Shown: in pieces, positions 1 to 8,600 of the stretch
How the letters are laid out: each line of letters begins with the position of its first letter
Numbering within the stretch: the first letter of the stretch is position 1
Assembly (NCBI GenBank): GCA_017304135.1
Contig: JAFLBB010000008.1
Span: forward strand, 19,550-83,549
Direction of reading: 5' to 3'
Origin: Acidobacteriota bacterium
GTDB lineage: Bacteria; Acidobacteriota; Terriglobia; Bryobacterales; Bryobacteraceae
Length of the DNA: 64,000 nucleotides
Made by a program: the position numbers and the translations under genes
The notes under the pieces: model-generated
The model's input: the letters and a program-made list of their open reading frames with translations, nothing else
The model's database searches: none
What the model was told of the DNA's origin: nothing

Positions 1-2
1 CG

Positions 3-458
3 CGCCGCGAGGAGGCACGGGAGAGGCCGTTGCGGGTGCTGGTGGCCGAAGATAACGCGATCAACCAGGTGCTGGCCAAGCGCATGCTGGAGAGGCGAGG
101 GCACATGGTGGATGTGGCCGGCAACGGGCGGGCGGCGGTGGAGGCGGTGACGCGGGAGCGCTACGACCTGGTGTTGATGGATGTGCAGATGCCGGAGATG
201 GATGGCTTTGAGGCGACGCGCGAAATCCGGCGCCTGGAGGCGGCGGCGAATGGCGGCAAGCGGCTGCCGATTGTGGCCATGACGGCCAATGCGATGGAGG
301 GCGACCGCGAGCAATGCCTGGCCCAAGGCATGGACGCCTACCTGCCGAAGCCGGTGATGGTGGAGGCGCTGGTGGCGATGCTGGCCGAGGTGAACAAGGG
401 GCAGGGCGAGGGGGCGCCGGCCGGCGAGGTCCCATGGAGGGCGCTACAGGGCGACTGA
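3..458 (+). CDS. Response-regulator receiver domain, C-terminal end of a hybrid sensor histidine kinase (5' partial)
   Basis: The frame is open to the left window edge, and codons before the apparent TTG at 30 continue in frame, so this is the end of a longer protein. It is a complete CheY-like receiver. Counting from the codon at 30, the acidic pair is E7-D8, the phospho-acceptor is D51 inside LVLMDVQMPEMDG, the switch Thr is T85 in MTAN and the invariant Lys is K107 in LPKPV. The opening LRVLVAEDNAINQ is typical of receivers at the C-terminus of BarA-type hybrid kinases rather than of free-standing regulators, and no output domain follows. The expected role is intramolecular or relay phosphotransfer from a kinase core outside the window. 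A free-standing CheY-like protein starting at TTG 30 is a less likely alternative. Confidence 0.85.
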   Translation, partial: RREEARERPLRVLVAEDNAINQVLAKRMLERRGHMVDVAGNGRAAVEAVTRERYDLVLMDVQMPEMDGFEATREIRRLEAAANGGKRLPIVAMTANAMEGDREQCLAQGMDAYLPKPVMVEALVAMLAEVNKGQGEGAPAGEVPWRALQGD

Positions 459-459
459 G

Positions 460-1134
460 CTATCGCTCGGCGATCCAGGCGAGGAACATGCCGTCGGGTT
501 CGACGTCTTCCCAATAGGAGAGGAACTGCGAGCGCACGAGGCGGCAGTGGCGGGCGAGCAACTGTTCCAACTCCTCGCGGCCGAACCAGCGTTCCCATTC
601 GGGTGTTTTCAGTTTGCCCCAGTGGGCCTTGTTCTTATCGATGATGACGATGCGGCCGCCGGGGCGGACGATGCGGCAGATGTGGGCCACGGCGGCGGGG
701 ATATCGACGGCGTGCTCGAGCGACTCGGTGGCATAGGCGGCATCGAAGCAGGAGTCGCGAAAAGGAAGAGCGGTCATGGAAGCGGCGCACGGGGCCAGGG
801 GCGGACCGGCGTGGGCGAGCATGTTGAGCGAGACGTCGGAGCAGACCAGGCGGGAGCCGGGAAGTTCGCCGGCCAGGACGCGGGCAAAGCGGCCCTTGCC
901 GCAGCCGATGTCGGCGATGAGGGGCCGGGGGAGGGCGGAGAACTCCCGAACCAGCAGGCGCACATGTTCGATGCGCGGGTCGATGGTGGAAGGGAAGTGT
1001 TCCTCGTCGTGGGCGGCGTCTTCAAAAGAAGCGCGGATGCGGCGCTCCAACTCAGGCGAAAGCGGCGAGGGCGCGGCCGTGGTGGCCGCGCCCCGATTGC
1101 GCCATTTTTGGATGAGGGTGTGAAGCAGCGCCAC
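460..1134 (-). CDS. Class I SAM-dependent methyltransferase
   Basis: This 224-residue protein has a methyltransferase-11 type Rossmann core. Motif I is IADIGCGKGRF around residues 73-83, which binds S-adenosylmethionine. The acidic strand-2 end is CSDVS, and motif IV lies in FDAAYATESLEH. The post-motif IVRPGGRIVIID is the usual strand-5 region. It is about the normal length for a single-domain enzyme and has no signal peptide or membrane segment, so it is cytoplasmic. The substrate cannot be told from sequence; small-molecule, quinone or lipid methylation are all possible. It converges on the receiver-domain gene with one base between the stop codons. The phosphofructokinase gene lies 8 bp upstream on the same strand, so the two are probably cotranscribed. 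Confidence 0.85.
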   Translation of the reverse strand: MALLHTLIQKWRNRGAATTAAPSPLSPELERRIRASFEDAAHDEEHFPSTIDPRIEHVRLLVREFSALPRPLIADIGCGKGRFARVLAGELPGSRLVCSDVSLNMLAHAGPPLAPCAASMTALPFRDSCFDAAYATESLEHAVDIPAAVAHICRIVRPGGRIVIIDKNKAHWGKLKTPEWERWFGREELEQLLARHCRLVRSQFLSYWEDVEPDGMFLAWIAER

Positions 1135-1142
1135 CTGAATCC

Positions 1143-2324
1143 TCAGGCCTTGGTGAGGAAGATGGGCAGGCCGAGTTTGTGATCGTAGGTGGGGCGGTAG
1201 CGCTCGGTGTTGTACATGGTGTCCACGTCGACCTTGCGGGGGCCGAGGCGCGGATCGGGGATGGGCGACAGGGTGTAGCAGCCGTTGACGATGGCTGTCA
1301 TGATGCCGGACTTGCCCTCGACGATGCAGTCAAAGGCCATGCCGGCGAAGGTGGAGGCGACCATCTTGTCGACGAAGTCGGCTTCACCGGAGCGGAGGTC
1401 GTAGGTGAGATCACTGACGATGGTCTCCTCGCCGGTGGAGGATTTGAGTTTGTCGGAGAAGGCTTCGCCGACATTCATCTTTTTGCGGTGGCCGTAGGCG
1501 TCTTCGGCGCCGTAGTGCAGCACCTCGTAGCCCTGCCATTCGGCGCCTTCGCTGAGGACGACGAGCGAGTAGTTGGAGGGGTTGTTGCGCTTGTCGTTGA
1601 CGAGCAGGTCAATCATCTTTTCGAGATCGAACTGGTATTCCGGAATGGCGCAGCGGACGCTGGTGACAAAGGCCGTATAGAGCGAGGTGTAGCCGGCGTC
1701 GCGGCCGAAGACGCGGAAGACGCCGATGCGTTCGTGGGAGCCGACGGTGGAGCGCTGGCGGTTGATGGCATCCATGGCGCGCGTGATGGCGGTGGAAAAA
1801 CCGATGCAGTATTCGGTGTTGCGGACGTCGTTGTCCATCGTTTTCGGGATGGCGACGACGGGTACGCCGGCGTTGTTCAAATGGGCGGCGTAGGAGAGGG
1901 TATCATCGCCGCCGATGGCGACGAGGTAGTCGACGTTGAGTTCCTTGAGGTTCTTCTTCACCTGGTCGGTGACGTCGTAGGTGACGCTCTTCTTGCCGTC
2001 CTTTTCGGTCTCCTTCCAGGGGAACTGCTGGCCCTGGAGGAACGACGGAAGAGACTTCATCTTGACGGGGTTGGTGCGTGAGGAATGGAGGAAGGTGCCG
2101 CCGGTGCGGTCGATGGTGCGTGTGTTCTCGCGCGTCAACCCCAGCACGTAGCGGCTGCGGGAGCCGGGGTCGGCCAGATTGACGTGGGTGAGGCCTTCCC
2201 AGCCGCGGCGGATGCCGGTGACTTCGAAGCCTGCTTCGGTGGCGCGGTAGGTGACGCCTTTGATGACGGAGTTGAGGCCTGGGACGTCGCCTCCGCCGGT
2301 GAGGATGCCGATGCGTTTTGCCAT
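1143..2324 (-). CDS. pfp: 6-phosphofructokinase, probably pyrophosphate-dependent
   Basis: This 393-residue protein belongs to the PfkA superfamily, which phosphorylates fructose 6-phosphate to fructose 1,6-bisphosphate. The phosphoryl-donor loop near the N-terminus is ILTGGGDVPGLN. The donor-selecting motif reads GGDD (residues 138-141) instead of the ATP-type GGDG. The catalytic loop reads PKTMDND (160-166), with Lys where ATP enzymes have Gly. The Asp/Lys pair is the known signature of pyrophosphate-dependent enzymes, so reversible PPi use is inferred. GRDAGYTSL downstream is the usual substrate-binding stretch. At 393 residues it is longer than bacterial PfkA (about 320). A good Shine-Dalgarno (AGGAG) precedes the ATG at 2324. 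ATP dependence is not formally excluded. Confidence 0.9.
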   Translation of the reverse strand: MAKRIGILTGGGDVPGLNSVIKGVTYRATEAGFEVTGIRRGWEGLTHVNLADPGSRSRYVLGLTRENTRTIDRTGGTFLHSSRTNPVKMKSLPSFLQGQQFPWKETEKDGKKSVTYDVTDQVKKNLKELNVDYLVAIGGDDTLSYAAHLNNAGVPVVAIPKTMDNDVRNTEYCIGFSTAITRAMDAINRQRSTVGSHERIGVFRVFGRDAGYTSLYTAFVTSVRCAIPEYQFDLEKMIDLLVNDKRNNPSNYSLVVLSEGAEWQGYEVLHYGAEDAYGHRKKMNVGEAFSDKLKSSTGEETIVSDLTYDLRSGEADFVDKMVASTFAGMAFDCIVEGKSGIMTAIVNGCYTLSPIPDPRLGPRKVDVDTMYNTERYRPTYDHKLGLPIFLTKA

Positions 2325-2423
2325 GATGACTCCTGAGTGTGGCCCTGAAAAAATGGGCGGAATGAAACTTTTAGTTTAGCAGGGCGGGGGCGCGTGAACC
2401 GGCTCCTGCGCGATCCTATTCCC

Positions 2424-2840
2424 ATGCACTACCGAACAGGAAACGATCTGGACCTGGACCAGGTGATTGAGCTCTATGTGGCCTCGACGTTGGGCGAGCG
2501 GCGACCGGTGGAGGAGCGGGAGCGGATGAAGGCGATGCTCGAAAGCGCCAACCTGGTGATCACGGCCTGGGACGGCGAGCAACTGGTGGGCATCGCGCGG
2601 TCGTTGACCGACGGCGTGTACTGCACCTATCTCTCCGACCTGGCCGTGCGGCTGTCGCATCAAAAGAGCGGCATCGGCATGGAGTTGATGCGGCGGACGC
2701 AGGAGGCGGCGCCGCGGGCGATGCTGATTCTGCTGGCCGCGCCGAAGGCGGTGGATTACTACCCGCGCGTCGGGTTCACGCGCCATGAGAGCTGCTGGAT
2801 TGTGCGGCCGGGCGAGGTGATCGGCAGGGCGCAGGGATAA
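2424..2840 (+). CDS. GNAT-family N-acetyltransferase
   Basis: This is a small GNAT-fold protein of 138 residues from ATG 2424. It begins MHYRTGNDLD, a normal first strand for the family. The acetyl-CoA region is the strand-4 stretch YLSDLAVRLSHQKSGIGMELM, where Q/RxxGxG/A appears as QKSGIG, followed by YYPRVGFTRHES, the usual C-terminal YxxxGF element. The acceptor substrate is unknown. An in-frame GTG at 2394 would add ten residues (MNRLLRDPIP) and has a purine-rich stretch before it, so the start is uncertain. It diverges from the phosphofructokinase gene across a short intergenic region. Confidence 0.8.
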   Translation: MHYRTGNDLDLDQVIELYVASTLGERRPVEERERMKAMLESANLVITAWDGEQLVGIARSLTDGVYCTYLSDLAVRLSHQKSGIGMELMRRTQEAAPRAMLILLAAPKAVDYYPRVGFTRHESCWIVRPGEVIGRAQG

Positions 2841-2902
2841 GCGGGCAGGAAAAGTTGACACTTCCCGGCGGCGGCCCGCGCTGATCGAGTCGAGAGGCAG
2901 GG

Positions 2903-4216
2903 ATGAGACAACTGGCGACGTTGGTGGCACTGTGTGTGGTGGCGGGCGGGTGTTCGCGGCAAGGGGGCCGTGGCGGGGAGGGCGAGGTTAGGGGCGTGCC
3001 GGTAGAGGCGGCGAGTCCGCGGCCGGAAGGCATGCCCGCGGGTCTGCCTACCGCAGGGCCGCCGGCGAACTATCAGCTCACGCAGATGCCGGGCGGGGAG
3101 GGACGCATTCTGCGGGCGTCGTTCTCAGGCAACGCGCGCAGCGCACAGGTGGCGTTGCAGGGGTTTCTCACCGACCTGGGAAGCAGCTATTTTTCCGGCA
3201 AGCCGCGCGTCCAGGCAGCGCTGGCGAGCGCCGACGATCAACGGGCGCAGGCGCTGTTTGCAGCATCGTTGGGCGGTGCGGCGGCGGCCGGATTGATGAT
3301 GGTGGAGTTGCAAGGCGGCGCGGGGCGGGTGACGGTGCTGGTGGACGCGGCGGAGCGGTTCCGGGCGAGCCTGCCGGCGATGGCTCGGCAGGTGGGCGGG
3401 GGCTCGGAGGCAGCGCCGGCGCAGCCGAAGCGGCAGATCCAATGGGTGCAGCATCAGTTTCCCGATGGCAGCGGTTCGATTCAGCTTCCTTCGGACTGGC
3501 GGATGATGTCGGCGGCCAAGGGCGCCGTGGATGCGCTGGGTCCCAACGGCGAGGTGGTGGGGCTGGGCGGACCGTACCTGGTGAACACGAACATCTGGTA
3601 TGCGCAGAGCGGGTATTTGGTGGGCCCCTACATGCGGCCCCTGCAAGCACTGCAGAATCTCTACCCGCAGATGGCGCGGCAGGCGGCGCAGGCGGGCTAC
3701 CAGAAGCAACTGGTGCGCATCCTGGAGACGCAGGAGACCACCGAGCAGGGTGTGCCGATGGCCTACACGCTCTACGACGGGACGGTGAACGGGCGGGCGT
3801 ACCGCTGGTATGAGTTGGACATCACACGCATGATCGACCAGTCGATGTGGACGTTCTACGTCTCGCAGGTGGGCGCGCCGGAGGAGATCTTTGCGCGGGA
3901 GTTTGAGACGATGATCGCGATCTGGCAGTCGTGGCGGATCAGCGGGCGGTTGATTGCGAGCCGGCTGAGCAGCGCGGTGGAGAGCATGCGGCAGGCGGGC
4001 GAGATTTACCGTTCGGCCAACCAGAGCGCGGGGGCCACGTACGATCGAACGAACCGCGCCTGGAGCCTCTACATGCGCGGCAATGAACTGGTGGAACACA
4101 TGCCGAGCGGTGGGCGGGGCGAGGTGGACCAGAACTACGCGCAGCGGATGGTGGAGCGGCTCAACGAGGCCGAGGGCGGGCAGACGTGGCGCGTGGTGCC
4201 GATGCGCGATTACTGA
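2903..4216 (+). CDS. Putative lipoprotein of unknown function
   Basis: A 437-residue protein starting MRQLATLVALCVVAGGC, which fits a short lipoprotein signal with Cys17 as lipidation site (AGGC, an acceptable but not perfect lipobox). A Gly/Pro-rich linker follows and then a globular part. The stretch from about residue 185 (IQWVQHQFPDGSGSIQLPSDWRM) to about 350 resembles the amphitropic strand-rich domains of exported acidobacterial proteins, but no family was recognised. The C-terminus is helical with a run of Asn/Gln (YAQRMVERLNEA). It is expected to be anchored in a membrane facing the periplasm. Its 3' end overlaps that of the convergent lectin-like gene by 7 bp. No function can be offered. 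Confidence 0.75.
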   Translation: MRQLATLVALCVVAGGCSRQGGRGGEGEVRGVPVEAASPRPEGMPAGLPTAGPPANYQLTQMPGGEGRILRASFSGNARSAQVALQGFLTDLGSSYFSGKPRVQAALASADDQRAQALFAASLGGAAAAGLMMVELQGGAGRVTVLVDAAERFRASLPAMARQVGGGSEAAPAQPKRQIQWVQHQFPDGSGSIQLPSDWRMMSAAKGAVDALGPNGEVVGLGGPYLVNTNIWYAQSGYLVGPYMRPLQALQNLYPQMARQAAQAGYQKQLVRILETQETTEQGVPMAYTLYDGTVNGRAYRWYELDITRMIDQSMWTFYVSQVGAPEEIFAREFETMIAIWQSWRISGRLIASRLSSAVESMRQAGEIYRSANQSAGATYDRTNRAWSLYMRGNELVEHMPSGGRGEVDQNYAQRMVERLNEAEGGQTWRVVPMRDY

Positions 4217-5298
4217 GGCGGCGCGGAGGAGTCCAGCGCGACCTCCAGTTCGAAGAAGCCCTGGCGGGGGCCGGGGATGCCTTCGATGGAGAAGGTGGAG
4301 CGGCCCTGTGCGGTAGTGATGACGATGCGGTCGTGCGGGCCGGAGCACGAGGGTGAGCCGCTTGAGCCGGAGGCGCCGCAGACGATCCCGGTGGCGGAGA
4401 GAAGTTGGACGGGCAGTTGACGCGGATTGGGCAGCGCGGCTCCGGCGGGCTGGTGAGCGGGCAGGACGATGCGGTAGCGGCCCGCCTCGATTGGGGTGAC
4501 GCGTGCCTCGGGCGGCGTGCAGAGGTTGCGGTCCGGCAGGCAGCCGTGGGCGGCGAAGGTGACCTGGGAGGTGACCACGGAGAGTGTGGAGTTGGCGGTG
4601 GGGCGCCAGTCCCACTCCAGAATGTCGTGGTTGGCCCAGCCGCCGCCGGTGGAGGCGGTGAAGCCGACGTAGGCTTTGCCTTCGGAGTCGAGCACGGGGC
4701 GGAGATCGACAACCGAGCTGAGGATGGGGGCGGTGTGGTCATCCAGATAGACGGTGAGGAGGGGCGGTTGAAAGAGAATGCGGGCCTGGTGCTGCTTGCC
4801 GTCTTTCAGTTTGAAGGGCAGGTTTTTGGTCAGCGCAAGGCGCTTGGGCGGCCACAGGACGGCTTCGGGGTGGCCGTTCATGGCGACGGTGAGGAAGTTA
4901 CCTGAAGGGTCGCGGGCCTCGTCGTTCTTGTGGGTATCGAAGAAGATGGCGAGGGTGAAGGGAATGCCAGGATCGGCGCCGCTGTGAATGCCGTCGCCGG
5001 AGGCGAAGCCGCCTGCGCCGCCGAAACCGCCCAAGGCCTGGTTGCCGTGATTCTGGATGACGAAGGCGAAGCCGTCGGCGCCTTTGTCGAGACCGCCGGG
5101 GTCGGAGATGCGGAAGCGGAAGCGGGTGTCGAAGCCGGCTGCGAAGGGCTCCTTCTCCGGACGCCACATGGCGCCGCCCAAGTCGTTTCTGGCGCGGGTG
5201 AGGCGGACGCCGGGGCCGAGTTGGCGCGCATCGCCCACAAGGTTCCATTGGGCATGGCAGGCCAGGGCGAGGGCGGGGGCAAGAAACAAGATCCTCAT
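4210..5298 (-). CDS. Exported L-type (legume-like) lectin domain protein
   Basis: This 362-residue protein has a Sec-type signal peptide (MRILFLAPALALACHAQ). Residues about 18-235 carry features of bacterial L-type lectin folds: a strand with FRFRISDPGG, then GADGFAFVIQNHG, a Gly-rich loop, the FDTHKND segment corresponding to the metal and sugar binding loop, and YVGFTASTGGGWANHDILEW, the closing strand seen in legume-lectin-like domains. The remaining ~125 residues are beta-rich and unassigned. A role in binding plant or microbial polysaccharide at the cell surface is inferred from the fold only. The gene converges on, and overlaps by 7 bp, the lipoprotein gene. Confidence 0.7.
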   Translation of the reverse strand: MRILFLAPALALACHAQWNLVGDARQLGPGVRLTRARNDLGGAMWRPEKEPFAAGFDTRFRFRISDPGGLDKGADGFAFVIQNHGNQALGGFGGAGGFASGDGIHSGADPGIPFTLAIFFDTHKNDEARDPSGNFLTVAMNGHPEAVLWPPKRLALTKNLPFKLKDGKQHQARILFQPPLLTVYLDDHTAPILSSVVDLRPVLDSEGKAYVGFTASTGGGWANHDILEWDWRPTANSTLSVVTSQVTFAAHGCLPDRNLCTPPEARVTPIEAGRYRIVLPAHQPAGAALPNPRQLPVQLLSATGIVCGASGSSGSPSCSGPHDRIVITTAQGRSTFSIEGIPGPRQGFFELEVALDSSAPPQ

Positions 5299-5659
5299 GT
5301 CTGCATCTCTGAACGGTTGATTGGTGTTACGTGTGAGGGTGGTGCGGGGTTTCGGCGGGAGGGGGAAAATTCCACGAATCGCGGGGGGCCAGGGGAGCAG
5401 AGGAGATCAATCCAAACTGGTGGAGAAAGTTAGGACCGCTGAGAGTAAGTAGCTTGAGAGTGAGTCTGTTCTGAGCAGGTAGTGAAGGACGGCCAGTAAC
5501 TGGATGAAGAAAAACACGGCACCAATAGTCCGCACCAAGTGGAATTTCACGCTGGCGCGGGGCCTGGTTCGTGGCGGGAGTGAACCTGTTTAGCCCTTGC
5601 TATATCAACAGTTTAGGCCTAGAATGAAGCCGCTTCTGTAGTTCCGCAGGAGAACTTAT
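5299..5659. other. Intergenic region between divergent genes
   Basis: These 361 bp separate the lectin-like gene (minus) from the large VWA protein (plus). No ORF with coding character was seen. The right end holds a convincing sigma-70-like promoter (annotated separately) and a Shine-Dalgarno, GCAGGAG, just before the ATG at 5660. An imperfect short direct repeat, TGAGAGTNAGT, occurs at about 5440-5466. The rest shows nothing recognisable. The lectin promoter should also lie here. Confidence 0.6.
5597..5625 (+). promoter_or_regulatory. Predicted sigma-70-type promoter for the VWA/TIGR03437 protein
   Basis: TTGCTA (5597-5602) and TAGAAT (5620-5625) are separated by exactly 17 bp. The -35 box matches TTGACA at four of six positions and the -10 box matches TATAAT at five. 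Transcription would begin near 5632, leaving a leader of about 28 nt that contains the GCAGGAG ribosome-binding site. Confidence 0.55.
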
Positions 5660-8600
5660 ATGTCCCTACGATTCACGGTGGCAAACGCCCTTCCTTTACT
5701 TACTTTTCTCTATACATTCCCGTTACTGGGGACGGCGAAGGTGGAGGCGATTCGGATTCTGAACGCACCGCCGCCGTCCTGCCAGTCGGCGTTCTCCAGT
5801 CCGCCTACATCGGTGGCCTACATTGCAACGACGGATGCCAGCGCGTATCTGTGGTTCAGTGTGAGCGGCGTCGCGGTGGGCGACCTGATTCAAATCGAGA
5901 TGTACCAGCCGGACGGCAAGTACTGGTTCAACGGCAGTGGCGCCTTTGACCCGACGACGGCTTCAGGCAACTACTGTTTCACTTGGCGTTTTGACGTCGC
6001 CGGCGCGCTTCCCGCAACGGTGACGGGCAAGTGGAAGGCGCATGCGACGTACAACTCCAACACGTTTTTTGACTTCACCTTTGACATTCTGCCGCCCGGT
6101 TCCGGAGGTGGCGGAGGAGGGGGCGGCGGCGGAACGACCGGCACGAATCTGATTCCCGGCGGTAACGCGGAACAGACCACGGCGTTTGAAGGCTGCCGCC
6201 CCGCCGCTATCGCCGGGTGGAGCTACACGGGCAACCTGCAGATCTGCAAATACGGCACGTCGGGGATTGTGGCGGCTAGCGACCCTGGGCCGAGCGATCG
6301 CGGGCAGTATGTCTATTCGGGCGGCCAGAGCGATGGCACATCGACGGGCACGACGACGATTGATGTGAGTTCGCTGGCGTCGACGATTGACGCGGGTGTG
6401 GGGTACACGCTTTCCGGCTGGCTGGGGGGCTTCAGCGGGCAGGATGACAACGCGCTGTTGAAGATCACCTTCCGCAACGCCGGTGGCGGGGCGCTGGGAA
6501 CGGCGCAGGTCGGTCCGGTGCTGGCCGCTGAGCGCAATGGAGTGACGGGCCTCTTCTCGAAGACCGCCACCGGGCAGGTGCCGGTGGGCACGCGGCGTGT
6601 GGAGGTACTGCTGCAGATGTCGCGCACGAGCGGCAGCTGGAACGACGGTTACGCGGATAACCTGTCGTTTGCCATCGGCGGCAGCACGGGCGGAGGCGGC
6701 GGGGGGGGAGCCGGCGGGTTGAACCTGGCGGTGAACCAGGTGATCGACGCCAATTGCCCGACGAACAAGGTGATCGTATCGGTCACCGATAGCGCAGGCA
6801 ACCCGGTGACGGGCCTGACGGCATCCAATTTCACACTGACCGAGAACGGCGAATCGCGGGCGATTACTGTGACGCCGGTAAGTTCGGGGTCGGCGGGCAG
6901 CGCCTTGTCACTGGCGCTGGTGGTGGATATCAGCACCTCACTGAGCACCTCGGACCTGGCCAACGAGAAGATCGCGGCCAAGCAGTTGATCAGCCAGTTG
7001 GGCGCCAGTGATGCGGCGGCGGTGTTTTCACTGGGCAGCGCGCCGAAGCTGGTGCTGGACTACACGACGAACAAGAGTTCGCTGAACGCGGCCATCGACG
7101 GGTTGGCGCTTACCGGCAGCACGGCGCTGTATCAGAGCATCAAGACGGCGGCGCAGAGCCTGATGGCGCGGTCGGGCCGCAGAGCGATGGTGCTGATGAC
7201 CGATGGCCAGGACACGATCGGCGGCGCGACGCTGGCCGAGGCGATTGCGGCGGCCAAGGCGGCCAGCGCCCCGGTGTTTACCGTCGGCTTTGGCAGCGGG
7301 ATCGACACGGCGGAACTGGCGCAGATTGCCCGAGAAACCGGCGGCACCTATTCGCAGGGGACGACCTCGGCGGAGTTGCAGAAGCTGTTGCAGAGCATCG
7401 GCGCGGTGATCTCGAGCCAGTATGAGATCACGTATACGGCGACGGGCGCGGTGAACCCGAACGCGATCAAGATTACGGTTTCGCAGGGATCTCTTTCGGC
7501 ACAGGCAACGACGACGGCCAAGCCGTGCGCCTCGGGCGGCGGAGGTGGCGGTGGCGGAGGCGGCGGTGGCGGTGGCGGCGTGATTGTGACGCCGGGCTGC
7601 AACTACTTCATCAACCCGCCGAACCAGACGATCACGGGAACGGGCGGCACGGGCCTGGTGCTGGTGAATACGGCGGCGGCGTGCGCCTGGGGCGTGCGCA
7701 GCAATGACACCTGGATCCGCATCGATGCCCCCGCGGGCGGATCGAGTATGGGCAGCGGCGCGGTGAGCTACACCGTTCCGGCCAACCCCAGTCCAACGGC
7801 GCGCACGGGCACGATCACGATCGCCAACCAGACGCATACGGTGACGCAGAACCCGGGCGGCGGGGGGGCGGGCTGTTCGTTCACACTCTCACCAACCAGC
7901 GCTTCGTTTGCCGCCACAGGCGGCGCGGGCGGCGTGCTGGTGACGGCGACGACGTCGACCTGCCCCTGGACGGCAACGACGACGGCCTCCTGGATCACGA
8001 TCACGGGCGGCATTCCTGGCACGGGCTCGGGGCGGCTCAACTACAACGTGGCGGCCAACACGGCAACGGCGTCGCGGAGCGGCACGATCACGATCGCCGG
8101 TGTGGCGTTCCCAGTGACGCAGACCGGGGCGGCCAGTACGACGGGGCCCTCGATCAGCGGCGTGACGAACGCGGCGAGCAACGTGTCGGCGAACTTCCCC
8201 GGCGCGGGCATCGCGCGCGGTTCGTTCTTCTCGCTTTATGGCGGCGGGCTCGGGCCGCAGCAATACCAGGTGAGGACGCAGTTCCCGCTGCTCACCAACA
8301 TGGGCGGCGTGCGCATTCTGGTGACGCAGGGCAACACGACGGTGGAAGCGGTGCTGTACTTCGTTTCGGCGACGCAGATCAACGCCATTCTGCCTTCGAA
8401 CGCGCCGTTGGGCGACGCCGACATGATTGTGGAGTACCAGGGCGTGCGGAGCCCGGCGATGCGGATCAAGGTGGTCGATCATTACTTCGGCATCTTCACG
8501 ACCTCGGGCGGACGTGGACCGGGCATCATCCAGAACTACGTCTCGCCGGTGGACCTGCCGTTGAACATGCCGAGTGTTTCGGCGCGGCCGGGACAGGTGG

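Noticed and set aside
2855..2860. A perfect TTGACA before the lipoprotein gene
   Set aside because: No acceptable -10 hexamer lies 16-18 bp downstream (GCGCTG is there).
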